Shown in pieces: positions 7,813 through 15,362 of a stretch of DNA of 64,000 nt (position 1 is the stretch's first letter; each line of letters starts with the position of its first letter). Made by a program: the position numbers and the translations under genes. Below the pieces are notes generated by a model. That model made no database searches. It saw nothing but the letters and a program-made list of their open reading frames with translations, and was not told the origin of the DNA. Source of the DNA: Neobacillus novalis NBRC 102450. GTDB lineage: Bacteria > Bacillota > Bacilli > Bacillales > Cytobacillaceae. The DNA lies in assembly GCF_001591805.1 (NCBI RefSeq), contig NZ_BCVP01000021.1, forward strand, positions 30,851-94,850, in the 5' to 3' direction.

Positions 7813-9384
7813 GTGGTGAAAATTATTTCAGCTGATGAAGCTGCTTTATTAATCCCAGATAATGCTACTGTCGGAGTAACCGGCCATTGGGTGGGTGGCT
7901 TTGCAGAGGAAGTTGCAATTGCTGTTGAAGAAAGGTTTTTGAAAACTGGGCATCCCCAAAATATTACTTTAGTACATGCCACTGGTATTGGAGATTTTAA
8001 AGGTAGAGGAACACACCATTTTGGGTACGAAGGTTTAATAAAAAGATTAATATGCGGCCATACAAGTGCAGCTCCCAATTTGGCTAGTTTAGTAGAACAA
8101 GATAAAATCGAATGTTACTTTTTACCGCAAGGTGTTATTTGCCAACTTTGGAAAGCCGTTGCTGCAAATAAACCAGGTGTTTTTTCCAAAGTTGGTTTGG
8201 AAACCTTCATTGATCCACGTATTGATGGGGGAAAGGTTACAACAAAAACTAAAGAGGAGTTAGTTGAATTAGCGGAGATTAATGGCGAGGAATGGCTGCA
8301 TTATAACAGATTTCCAATAGATGTCGCTATTATAAGAGGAACTTATGCCGATGAAAATGGAAACCTGAGTATGGACAAGGAGGCCGTATTGCTTGAGCAA
8401 CGCACTCTTTCAATGGCCGCAAGAAACAGCGGAGGAATTGTTATTGCGCAGGTTGAAAATATTGTTAAAGCAAATACATTACACCCGAAGCAGGTTAAAG
8501 TTCCAGCCAATCTAATTGACTATATTGTGGTCGCAAAACCGGAGAACCATTTACAGACAATTCCTGAAGCATTTAATCCATCTTTATCGGGTAATATACG
8601 TATACCACTAGATAAAATAAAACCAATGGGACTAAATGTACGAAAGATTATTGCTCGTCGCTGTTCTATGGAACTTACAAATAAATCGGTTGCTAATTTG
8701 GGAATAGGGATGCCAGAAGGAGTTGGTTATATAGCAGTTGAGGAAGGAGTGATTGACGATGTTATGTTAACTACCGAAATAGGGTCATTCGGTGGAGTTC
8801 TGGGTTCAGGTTTTTACTTTGGAACTTCTGTAAATGCAGAAGCCACAATTGAAATGGTAGACATGTTTGATTTTTATGACGGCGGCGGTTTAGATATCGC
8901 ATTTCTAGGATTGGCCCAGGTTGATAAATACGGAAATGTAAATGTAAGTAAATTTGGTTCAAAAGTTGCAGGCCCGGGTGGTTTCATTAATATTTCTCAG
9001 AATACTAGAAGCGTTATTTTTTGTGGCACATTTACTCATGGGGCTGAAATAGGAATTGAGGACGGTAAATTAGTTATTTTTAAAGAGGGTGAGGGTAGGA
9101 AGTTTTGTAATCATGTTGAACAGATCACATTTAGTGGAAATTATGCACAAAAACTCAATCAAAAGGTATTATATGTGACAGAACGAGCAGTTTTTAAGCT
9201 AGAAGGCGGAGAAATGATATTAATAGAGATCGCTCCAGGAATTGCTCTTGAAAGGGATATTTTACCGTTAATGGGATTTACACCAAAAATATCAAAACAT
9301 TTAAAAGAGATGGACCAAGGAATTTTCAAATCGGAATGGGGATATCTTAAAACGAATATCGAAAAAAATAAAAATTTAAAATAG
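7813..9384 (+). CDS. Acyl-CoA:acetate/propionate CoA-transferase, fused alpha-beta type
   Basis: Family I CoA-transferase, 523 residues, with alpha- and beta-type halves in one chain as in propionate CoA-transferase. The alpha half carries VGVTGHWVGG near the N-terminus. The beta half has NLGIGMPEGV near residue 298, and the likely catalytic Glu is in TTEIGSFGGV near residue 325. It moves CoA between a carboxylic acid and an acyl-CoA. Start is GTG 7813 or the next codon GTG 7816; GGAGGGG at 7801-7807 favours 7816 by spacing. As last gene of the cluster, followed by a strong terminator, it probably activates the acid formed by the lyase or recycles CoA for the acyl-CoA dehydrogenase. Confidence 0.88.
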   Translation: MVKIISADEAALLIPDNATVGVTGHWVGGFAEEVAIAVEERFLKTGHPQNITLVHATGIGDFKGRGTHHFGYEGLIKRLICGHTSAAPNLASLVEQDKIECYFLPQGVICQLWKAVAANKPGVFSKVGLETFIDPRIDGGKVTTKTKEELVELAEINGEEWLHYNRFPIDVAIIRGTYADENGNLSMDKEAVLLEQRTLSMAARNSGGIVIAQVENIVKANTLHPKQVKVPANLIDYIVVAKPENHLQTIPEAFNPSLSGNIRIPLDKIKPMGLNVRKIIARRCSMELTNKSVANLGIGMPEGVGYIAVEEGVIDDVMLTTEIGSFGGVLGSGFYFGTSVNAEATIEMVDMFDFYDGGGLDIAFLGLAQVDKYGNVNVSKFGSKVAGPGGFINISQNTRSVIFCGTFTHGAEIGIEDGKLVIFKEGEGRKFCNHVEQITFSGNYAQKLNQKVLYVTERAVFKLEGGEMILIEIAPGIALERDILPLMGFTPKISKHLKEMDQGIFKSEWGYLKTNIEKNKNLK

Positions 9385-9440
9385 TGCTTGAAAAGCATTG
9401 AAAATGGGTATTGTTCCAACATAATAAAGGCAGTTTCAGC

Positions 9441-9475
9441 AAGAGCTTCCGGCACGCAGCCGGTGCTCTTTTTTA
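9441..9475 (+). terminator. Rho-independent terminator of the catabolic cluster
   Basis: GC-rich hairpin with arms AAGAGC-CCGGC and GCCGG-GCTCTT around a short loop, followed directly by a T run. It closes the cluster ending with the CoA-transferase. Confidence 0.85.
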
Positions 9476-9614
9476 GTATATCGACTATTTAGTAAAAGTA
9501 TATCCATTAACATCAACGCTTATTTACGATTTCACGCTACGGAGTTTGAATTAAATAGAAGTCATAAATAGGCCATTAAATAATAGATTGAATAATATAA
9601 GTGAATAGAAAACG

Positions 9615-9657
9615 GCAATGCACCTTGGTTGCAGTCTAGTCATCAGGGCAACTTTTT
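9615..9657 (+). promoter_or_regulatory. Possible attenuator hairpins in the eut leader
   Basis: GTTGC at 9628-9632 pairs with GCAAC at 9648-9652, which is followed by TTTTT: a small terminator-like hairpin just before the eutL ribosome binding site. The TTGC at 9629-9632 can instead pair with GCAA at 9615-9618. Two mutually exclusive folds of this kind would fit antitermination control, as in eut operons regulated by ANTAR proteins. The stems are short and I cannot match the canonical ANTAR loop, so this is tentative. Confidence 0.3.
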
Positions 9658-9671
9658 AGGAGGTGAAGAAA

Positions 9672-10328
9672 ATGGATGTCAAACGAGTTCCGGCTTTTGC
9701 CCTGGCAAGTCAAATCATTCCTAACATTGATGATGGTTTAAGAGAGGCCTTTCAGGTACCCGCCAATATTAAAAGCCTAGGTCTCGTAACAAGCACGAGC
9801 GATGATGTCGGCTATACCGCATTAGATGAGGCAACGAAGATGGCAGCGGTGGAGGTCGTTTATGCGAAGTCCTTTTATGCCGGAGCGGCCCATGCTTCGG
9901 GTCCATTATCGGGGGAGTTCTTAGGTATTTTAGGCGGGGCAACACCTTCAGAGGTAAAAAGCGGTCTCGAGGCGGCGGTTCAGCTGATCAATGAGGGACC
10001 GGCGTTTTATGCAGTGGACGAGGCATGGGATCATGCCTATTTTGCCCATACAATTTCACGGACGGGAACGTATTTGTCAAAAATGGCAGGCATTAATCCG
10101 GGCGAGCCGTTAGCCTACTTGATTGCTCCGCCGCTTGAAGCAATGGTTGGTTTGGATGCTGCTTTGAAGGCGGCGGATGTAAGGATTTGTGTCTTTTATG
10201 GACCGCCAACGGAAACAAACTTCGGCGGCGGGCTGTTAACCGGCAGTCAATCGTCCTGTGCGGCAGCAGCAGAAGCCTTTGCTGAAACCGTTAAGAAAAT
10301 TGCCCTTTCCCCCCATAGTTCATTTTAG
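9672..10328 (+). CDS. eutL: Ethanolamine microcompartment shell protein EutL
   Basis: Tandem-domain BMC-T shell protein, 218 residues from ATG 9672 behind AGGAGGTG. It closely follows E. coli EutL from memory: SLGLVTSTSDDVGY near residue 35, VEVVYAKSFYAGAAHASGP near 60-80, ISRTGTYLSKMAGI near 138 and LTGSQSSCAAA near 195. EutL forms pseudohexameric facets with a gated pore. It is first in a eut operon, unlike the enterobacterial order where eutL is near the end. It is the only hexamer-type shell tile in view; no EutM/K or EutN is present. The operon appears more GC-rich than the preceding cluster. Confidence 0.95.
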   Translation: MDVKRVPAFALASQIIPNIDDGLREAFQVPANIKSLGLVTSTSDDVGYTALDEATKMAAVEVVYAKSFYAGAAHASGPLSGEFLGILGGATPSEVKSGLEAAVQLINEGPAFYAVDEAWDHAYFAHTISRTGTYLSKMAGINPGEPLAYLIAPPLEAMVGLDAALKAADVRICVFYGPPTETNFGGGLLTGSQSSCAAAAEAFAETVKKIALSPHSSF

Positions 10329-10351
10329 CTTTTTAAAAGGTGTTGAGAAAA

Positions 10352-10693
10352 TTGACGGAGAAAAAGCAGCGCGTCATACAAGAGTATGTTCCCGGGAAAC
10401 AGCTGACATTAGCACACATCATCGCCAATCCCGATGAAGCATTGTACACAAAACTTGGAATCGGGCAGGCCGGTGCGATTGGAATTTTAACGTTAACGCC
10501 GACGGAAACCGCGATAATCGCCGCCGATATTGCTACAAAAGCCGCCGATATCGAAATCGGCTACCTGGATCGATTTACCGGTTCCTTGGTCATTTGCGGA
10601 ACGGTATCTGATGTCGACATGGCCATCCAAGCCATTAATCAATTTTTAAGCAGGCATTTAAAATTTGAACCAGCGGAGATTACCCGCTCATGA
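10352..10693 (+). CDS. eutS: Ethanolamine microcompartment shell protein EutS
   Basis: Circularly permuted BMC-domain protein, 113 residues. It matches E. coli EutS along its length: IQEYVPGKQLTLAHIIANP near residue 10, AGAIGILTLTPTETA near 45 and IGYLDRFTGSLVICG near 72. EutS forms bent hexamers at shell edges. I choose TTG 10352, because AAAAGGTG sits 9 bases upstream and the product then begins like E. coli EutS; GTG 10340 and TTG 10343 are alternatives. Its TGA overlaps the eutP ATG (ATGA), so the two are translationally coupled. Confidence 0.93.
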   Translation: MTEKKQRVIQEYVPGKQLTLAHIIANPDEALYTKLGIGQAGAIGILTLTPTETAIIAADIATKAADIEIGYLDRFTGSLVICGTVSDVDMAIQAINQFLSRHLKFEPAEITRS

Positions 10694-11130
10694 AAACAGG
10701 CAAAGTGATGATGATTGGTCCGATTGGGTCCGGGAAATCGACGTTAACGAAGCGTCTATTAGAGGATTCGTCGCCTGTGTTAAAAACGCAAGCACTCAGT
10801 TACAACGAGTGGATTATCGATACACCTGGTGAATATAGCGAAAATCCGCTGTTTTACCGCTCGTTGATGGCGACATCGTTGGAAGCGCGCGTATTGCTGG
10901 TGATTCAAGATGCCACAAGGCTTCATCAGATTCTGCCTCCGAATTTTGCCCAAGGCTTTCCGATTGTGCCATTAGGGGTGATTACAAAGATAGACCATCC
11001 GGATGCGAATTTGGTGATGGCGGAGAAATTTTTAAGACAGGTTCTACCGCAAAATGAGATTTTCCACGTATCCTCCGTCACTTTAAAGGGAATTTCAGAG
11101 CTGCGGACAGTCATCCAGAAATATCTGTAG
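10690..11130 (+). CDS. eutP: EutP family ethanolamine utilisation NTPase
   Basis: Small P-loop protein, 146 residues. A Walker A GPIGSGKST lies near residue 10, a DTPGEY-like G3 element near 40 and TKID (G4) near 98. EutP/PduV proteins are Ras-like NTPases associated with microcompartments; acetate-kinase activity has been reported for EutP. Overlaps eutS by four bases and precedes eutA by about 100 bases. The assignment rests on P-loop class, size and operon position. Confidence 0.85.
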   Translation: MKTGKVMMIGPIGSGKSTLTKRLLEDSSPVLKTQALSYNEWIIDTPGEYSENPLFYRSLMATSLEARVLLVIQDATRLHQILPPNFAQGFPIVPLGVITKIDHPDANLVMAEKFLRQVLPQNEIFHVSSVTLKGISELRTVIQKYL

Positions 11131-11228
11131 AGGGATTGTTCAGCACCCCTTAATCCATCCTTGGTGAATATTATTTGAATAGTTCGAATAACATGTACAA
11201 ACCTTTTAATATTGGGAGTGAGGTGCAT

Positions 11229-12653
11229 TTGAGCACTGTAGTAATCAAAAGTGTTGGCATTGATATCGGTACAAGCACATCCAAATTTATGATGAGTGAA
11301 TTGACGCTGGGCCGGGTATCAAGCCATTTTTCACTGCCGCAGTTCGATATCATTGAACGCAAGGTCACCTATGTAAGTGAGATTATTGCCACTCCTTTAA
11401 AAAATGAAGAGGAAATTGATCTGCCGTCGCTGGTTTCCTGGCTTGAGAAGGAGTATCAGCAAGTTGGTTTAACACTTTCAGACATTAAATCAGGAGCTGT
11501 CATCATAACCGGAGAAACGGCAATCAAAAAGAATGCCGATGCCCTAATTCATTATTTAGCTGAACGCTCAGGTGACTTTGTGGTCGCAATAGCCGGTGCT
11601 AGTTTGGAAGCTGTGTTAGCAGGAAAAGGTTCAGGGGCGGCCAGGCACTCGCAGTCATCTAGGGCGGCGATTGCGAACATTGATATTGGCGGCGGTACGG
11701 CAAATGTTGTCGTTTTTCAACAAGGGAAAGTGCTTGAGACTATCACTTTTCATGTTGGCGGACGATTGATTGAGATTAATTCACTTGGTGAGGTTTTAAG
11801 GGTATCACCGTCTTTGAAACCATGGCTATGTTTTAAAAAATTTCGAGTAGAAAAGGGCATGCGCTTGTCGTTAACGGAGCTAATCGAAATCACTTCAGGA
11901 CTATGCGGCGATTTACTTGATGTGTTAGCAGGGGAAAAAACAATTTCCTCACTTGAAAACTTGGTCCACAGTACGTCCTGCCAGGGTTTACCAAGAATTC
12001 AGGAGGTAATGGTTTCTGGGGGAGTGGGGCGGCTTGCATTGGAAGCACCCCCTGCGACATTGGCAGATGTGGCAAAATTTAACGACATTGGTCCGCTTTT
12101 GGCTAGCGAGCTAATGAAGGCGGTAAAAAGGTATCATTTTAATGTGGTGGAGGCGGCACAGACATCGAGCGCAACCGTTATTGGGGCTGGAACGCAAACG
12201 ACAAAGCTGAGCGGGGCGACCATTTCCATTCAACCGGAGCTCCTGCCATTACGGAATATTCCTGTAGTGAAGGCGGCCTTATCGGAAATGGATTTTGAAC
12301 AACAGATGGAACAGGCATTTTTAAAGGGAAAGGAATGGTTTGTGGGGAATGACCGTTTACCATTTGCTATTGGTTTAGGCGGCACACTCTATTTATCGTA
12401 CTTAATGCTTAAGGAAATCGCCGGTAGTATCGGCAATCTGTATGCGAAGTATTTCCCTAGTGCTGAGGTTCTCGCCGTCGTATGTGAAAATGACATGGCC
12501 AAGGCCCTAGGGCAGGCATTACGGCTGCAAACTAAGTTTCAAGTGATTTGCATTGATCAAATTGGGATTGAACATGGTGACTATATTGATATTGGAGCAC
12601 CGTTGAAAGACGAATTGGTGCCGGTGGTTGTCAAAACATTGGCGTTTTCTTAG
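11229..12653 (+). CDS. eutA: Ethanolamine ammonia-lyase reactivase EutA
   Basis: Actin-like ATPase fold protein that exchanges damaged cobalamin in ethanolamine ammonia-lyase. The product is 474 residues from TTG 11229, behind GTGAGGTG, so that it begins close to SVGIDIGTSTSK as in E. coli EutA (467). An upstream in-frame start at 11175 would add 18 residues without a clear signal. Motifs include IDIGTSTSK near residue 12, VIITGETAIKKN near 95, NIDIGGGTANV near 155 and GDYIDIGAPL near the C-terminus. It directly precedes eutBC, its substrate. Confidence 0.93.
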   Translation: MSTVVIKSVGIDIGTSTSKFMMSELTLGRVSSHFSLPQFDIIERKVTYVSEIIATPLKNEEEIDLPSLVSWLEKEYQQVGLTLSDIKSGAVIITGETAIKKNADALIHYLAERSGDFVVAIAGASLEAVLAGKGSGAARHSQSSRAAIANIDIGGGTANVVVFQQGKVLETITFHVGGRLIEINSLGEVLRVSPSLKPWLCFKKFRVEKGMRLSLTELIEITSGLCGDLLDVLAGEKTISSLENLVHSTSCQGLPRIQEVMVSGGVGRLALEAPPATLADVAKFNDIGPLLASELMKAVKRYHFNVVEAAQTSSATVIGAGTQTTKLSGATISIQPELLPLRNIPVVKAALSEMDFEQQMEQAFLKGKEWFVGNDRLPFAIGLGGTLYLSYLMLKEIAGSIGNLYAKYFPSAEVLAVVCENDMAKALGQALRLQTKFQVICIDQIGIEHGDYIDIGAPLKDELVPVVVKTLAFS

Positions 12654-12710
12654 GGTTTTAGATATCAGAATATTTCGAATTATAGAGTATGCTTTTGAAT
12701 TTGTAAAATA

Positions 12711-12754
12711 ACGGTTAGTTTTGTAGAATCAACCGTAAATTTGTAGAATCAACC
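12711..12754 (+). repeat. Short direct repeat and hairpin between eutA and eutB
   Basis: TTGTAGAATCAACC occurs at 12721-12734 and 12741-12754. In addition ACGGTT at 12711-12716 pairs with AACCGT at 12731-12736. The function is unknown; it could be an internal processing or weak regulatory element of the operon. Confidence 0.45.
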
Positions 12755-12815
12755 CAAAAATTTGCTAAGGCATTTGAAAAAGTTCTTAAACAACCTGAAA
12801 TAGGAGGTGATAATT

Positions 12816-14177
12816 TTGAAATCATCGATAACGTTACTCCATAAAACCTATCAATTCCGCGATTTGAAAGAAATTCTTGCTAAAGCAAATGAGGAAAAGT
12901 CTGGGGACCAGCTTGCCGGTATTGCCGCGAATGATGCCCAGGAGCGGCTCGCCGCACGGCATCTGCTAGCTGATTTAACACTTAGCGAGATTCGCAACAA
13001 CCCTGTGCTCGCACCCGAAGAGGACGAGGTTTCACGCTTGATTGAGGAATCCATCAATGAAAAAATCTATCAATCTATCGCGAACTGGACCGTAAGCGAG
13101 CTCCGCGAAACACTGCTATCTGATAACACGACAAACCATGAAATCAGCCGTATCCGCAGAGGGCTGACGAGTGAGATGGCCGCTGCCGCTGCCAAAATTA
13201 TGTCCAACCTGGATTTAATCCAGGCTGCATCAAAAATAGAAATCATTACCCAGTGTAATTATCCAATTGGTCACAAAGGTACTCTTGCTGGCAGGGCACA
13301 ACCGAACCATCCAACCGACAGCATCCAAGGAATCAAAGCCTCACTTTACGAGGCCTTAAGCTATGGAATCGGCGATGCTGTTATCGGCATTAATCCGGTT
13401 ATTGATACGGCTGAAAGTGTGAAGCAAATTTTACAAATGACTAGAGATGAAATAGATAGATTCCAAATCCCGACGCAAAACTGTGTCTTAGCGCATGTGA
13501 CGACGCAGATGCGGGCAATCAAAAATGGCGCTCCCTCCGATTTGCTTTTTCAAAGCTTAGCGGGCACGGAGGCTGGGAATAAGGCATTTGGAATTAGTAT
13601 CGACCTCTTAAACGAGGCAAATGAGTTAATACAAAAAGAAGGCACTTCCCATGGACCGAATCTTTGGTATTTTGAAACTGGACAGGGCTCAGAGCTGTCT
13701 TCCGATGCCCATCACTGCATTGACCAAGTGACGCTCGAATCGAGATGCTATGGCCTCGCCAAAAAATATAAACCATTTATCGTGAACACGGTGGTGGGCT
13801 TCATTGGACCAGAGTACCTATTCAACAGCAAACAGGTTATTAGGGCAGGGCTAGAGGACCATTTTATGGGGAAGCTCCAGGGGATTCCGATGGGGGTAGA
13901 TGTTTGTTATACGAACCATATGAAAGCCGATCAAAATGATATGGAAAACCTCGCTATCTTACTGGGTTCTGCGGGGGTAAATTTCCTCATTGGGGTACCG
14001 ATGGCGGATGATTGCATGCTCAATTATCAATCTACGAGTTTTCATGATATCGCCTCAGTACGCAGCGTACTCGGGCTAAGACCGGCGCCTTATTTTGAAA
14101 AATGGCTTGAGAAAATGGGGATTATCGAGGACGGGAGATTAACTGGTCGGGCAGGGGACCCAACCATATTTATGTAG
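12816..14177 (+). CDS. eutB: Ethanolamine ammonia-lyase large subunit EutB
   Basis: Large catalytic subunit of adenosylcobalamin-dependent ethanolamine ammonia-lyase, which converts ethanolamine to acetaldehyde and ammonia. TTG 12816 gives 453 residues, the same as E. coli EutB as I recall it, with AGGAGG 8 bases upstream; GTG 12807 overlaps that signal. Family stretches include ITQCNYPIGHKGTLAGRAQP near 147-166, YFETGQGSELSSDAHH near 285-300 and a GVDVCYTNHM segment near 366. It works as a complex with EutC and is maintained by EutA. Confidence 0.96.
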   Translation: MKSSITLLHKTYQFRDLKEILAKANEEKSGDQLAGIAANDAQERLAARHLLADLTLSEIRNNPVLAPEEDEVSRLIEESINEKIYQSIANWTVSELRETLLSDNTTNHEISRIRRGLTSEMAAAAAKIMSNLDLIQAASKIEIITQCNYPIGHKGTLAGRAQPNHPTDSIQGIKASLYEALSYGIGDAVIGINPVIDTAESVKQILQMTRDEIDRFQIPTQNCVLAHVTTQMRAIKNGAPSDLLFQSLAGTEAGNKAFGISIDLLNEANELIQKEGTSHGPNLWYFETGQGSELSSDAHHCIDQVTLESRCYGLAKKYKPFIVNTVVGFIGPEYLFNSKQVIRAGLEDHFMGKLQGIPMGVDVCYTNHMKADQNDMENLAILLGSAGVNFLIGVPMADDCMLNYQSTSFHDIASVRSVLGLRPAPYFEKWLEKMGIIEDGRLTGRAGDPTIFM

Positions 14178-14202
14178 ATTGATCAGAGGTATTGGTGGCG
14201 TT

Positions 14203-14300
14203 ACTGTCGCCAAGAGTGCTCCAACTGTCGCGCAGGGCGCTTCAACTGTCGCCAAGAGTGCTCTAACTGTCGGATAAGACACCACTACTGTCGAACGAGC
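14203..14300 (+). repeat. 21-bp tandem repeat between eutB and eutC
   Basis: ACTGTCG recurs at 14203, 14224, 14245, 14266 and 14287, exactly 21 bases apart. Copies 1 and 3 are nearly identical over the whole unit (ACTGTCGCCAAGAGTGCTC), copy 2 is close and copies 4-5 have drifted. It fills most of the 150-base eutB-eutC gap. Because the period is a multiple of three, it leaves an open frame on the other strand that I regard as spurious. Confidence 0.9.
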
Positions 14301-14327
14301 ATAGTTATCGAAAGGAGGCGAGCATTT

Positions 14328-15173
14328 TTGAAGGAAAAACAAATTGAATTGATTGTTCAAAAGGTAATGGAGCAGCTGCAGGCAAAGTTTCCAACGGAGA
14401 ATAGAGCAGATCCAATTGATAAAGGACTTATATTTACGGAAAAAGACTGGGAAACATCGATTCCGAAGCCTGCTTTTCAGGAAGGAGTTGCGGACTTGAT
14501 TACTTCCACCCCGGCACGGATTGGCGTCTGGAGAACAGGAACCCGCCCGCTGACGAAAACAATGTTAAAGCTGCAATTCGACCATGCGGCTGCTATCGAT
14601 GCAGTCGGCGGCGAGGTGCTCGAGAACTATCTTGAGGAATTCGCTTTATTCACGGTGGAAACATGCTATGAGAACAAGGAAGTTTATTTGAAAAGGCCTG
14701 ATAAGGGAAGGGTGCTAACCGATGCGGCCGTCCAAACCATAACGGAGCGGTGTCACAACCGGCCGCAGGTGCAAATTGTCGTCTCAGATGGGCTGAGCGC
14801 CTGTGCCGTAGAAACCAATTTAAAGGATGTCTATCCCGCATTACTAGATTCATTGCAACTTAACAATCTGACCTGTGGAACGCCCTTTTTTGTTAAAGGA
14901 GGCAGGGTCGCCTGTATGGACCATATCGGCGAAATCCTTGAGCCGGAGGTACTTGTTCTCCTGATTGGCGAACGGCCGGGTCTTGTTTCGGCAAGCTCAA
15001 TGAGTGCCTATATGTGTTATCGTCCCCGAAAAGGGATTGTCGAATCGGATCGCAATGTCATCTCGAATATTCATCCGCTGGGCACTCCGCCAGTTGAGGC
15101 CGGTGCCCATATCGGCACCGTTTTACAAAAAATGTTGGAGCAAAAAGCAAGCGGTGTGAAACTGGAATTATAG
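14328..15173 (+). CDS. eutC: Ethanolamine ammonia-lyase small subunit EutC
   Basis: Small subunit of ethanolamine ammonia-lyase, 281 residues from TTG 14328 with AAAGGAGGCG 7 bases upstream. Typical segments are ARIGVWRTGTRPLTKTMLKL near 65, VSDGLSACAVETNL near 155, ILEPEVLVLLIGERPGL near 205 and a MSAYMCYRP element near 230. With EutB it builds the cobalamin-binding active site. Unusually, the 21-bp repeat array separates it from eutB. Confidence 0.95.
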   Translation: MKEKQIELIVQKVMEQLQAKFPTENRADPIDKGLIFTEKDWETSIPKPAFQEGVADLITSTPARIGVWRTGTRPLTKTMLKLQFDHAAAIDAVGGEVLENYLEEFALFTVETCYENKEVYLKRPDKGRVLTDAAVQTITERCHNRPQVQIVVSDGLSACAVETNLKDVYPALLDSLQLNNLTCGTPFFVKGGRVACMDHIGEILEPEVLVLLIGERPGLVSASSMSAYMCYRPRKGIVESDRNVISNIHPLGTPPVEAGAHIGTVLQKMLEQKASGVKLEL

Positions 15174-15201
15174 CAAAAACAATAGAAAGGGGGTTAGTTA
15201 A

Positions 15202-15342
15202 ATGGAGGTATTTATCGGTTTTGCTTTAGTGATAATTACCCTTTGCGTTGGCACTGCCATTGGCATGCATGCCAATAAAAACGTGCGTGCCTTTAAAGAG
15301 GAGGAACATGAAATTTTTGTTGATAAAGACGTAAGAAATTAA
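15202..15342 (+). CDS. Small single-span membrane protein (46 aa) in the eut operon
   Basis: A 46-codon frame starting at ATG 15202 with AAAGGGGG 8 bases upstream. Residues 3-22 are hydrophobic (VFIGFALVIITLCVGTAIG), followed by a basic then acidic cytoplasmic-looking tail ending DKDVRN. I do not recognise the family. Its place 20 bases before the permease, each gene with its own ribosome binding site, suggests a small accessory subunit of the permease, as small membrane peptides accompany several bacterial transporters. Confidence 0.7.
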   Translation: MEVFIGFALVIITLCVGTAIGMHANKNVRAFKEEEHEIFVDKDVRN

Positions 15343-15362
15343 ACTAGAGAGGGGAGAAAGGG

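Noticed and set aside
9500..9660. Cobalamin riboswitch before eutL
   Set aside because: I could not find a B12-box-like core or the large multi-helix layout; only short hairpins are visible.
14203..14300. CRISPR-like array between eutB and eutC
   Set aside because: Units are directly adjacent with no unique spacers and no cas genes are near.
14139..14360. Leftward open frame encoding heptad-like ATVGALL repeats
   Set aside because: It is produced by the 21-bp repeat being a multiple of three, has no ribosome binding site and overlaps eutB and eutC ends.
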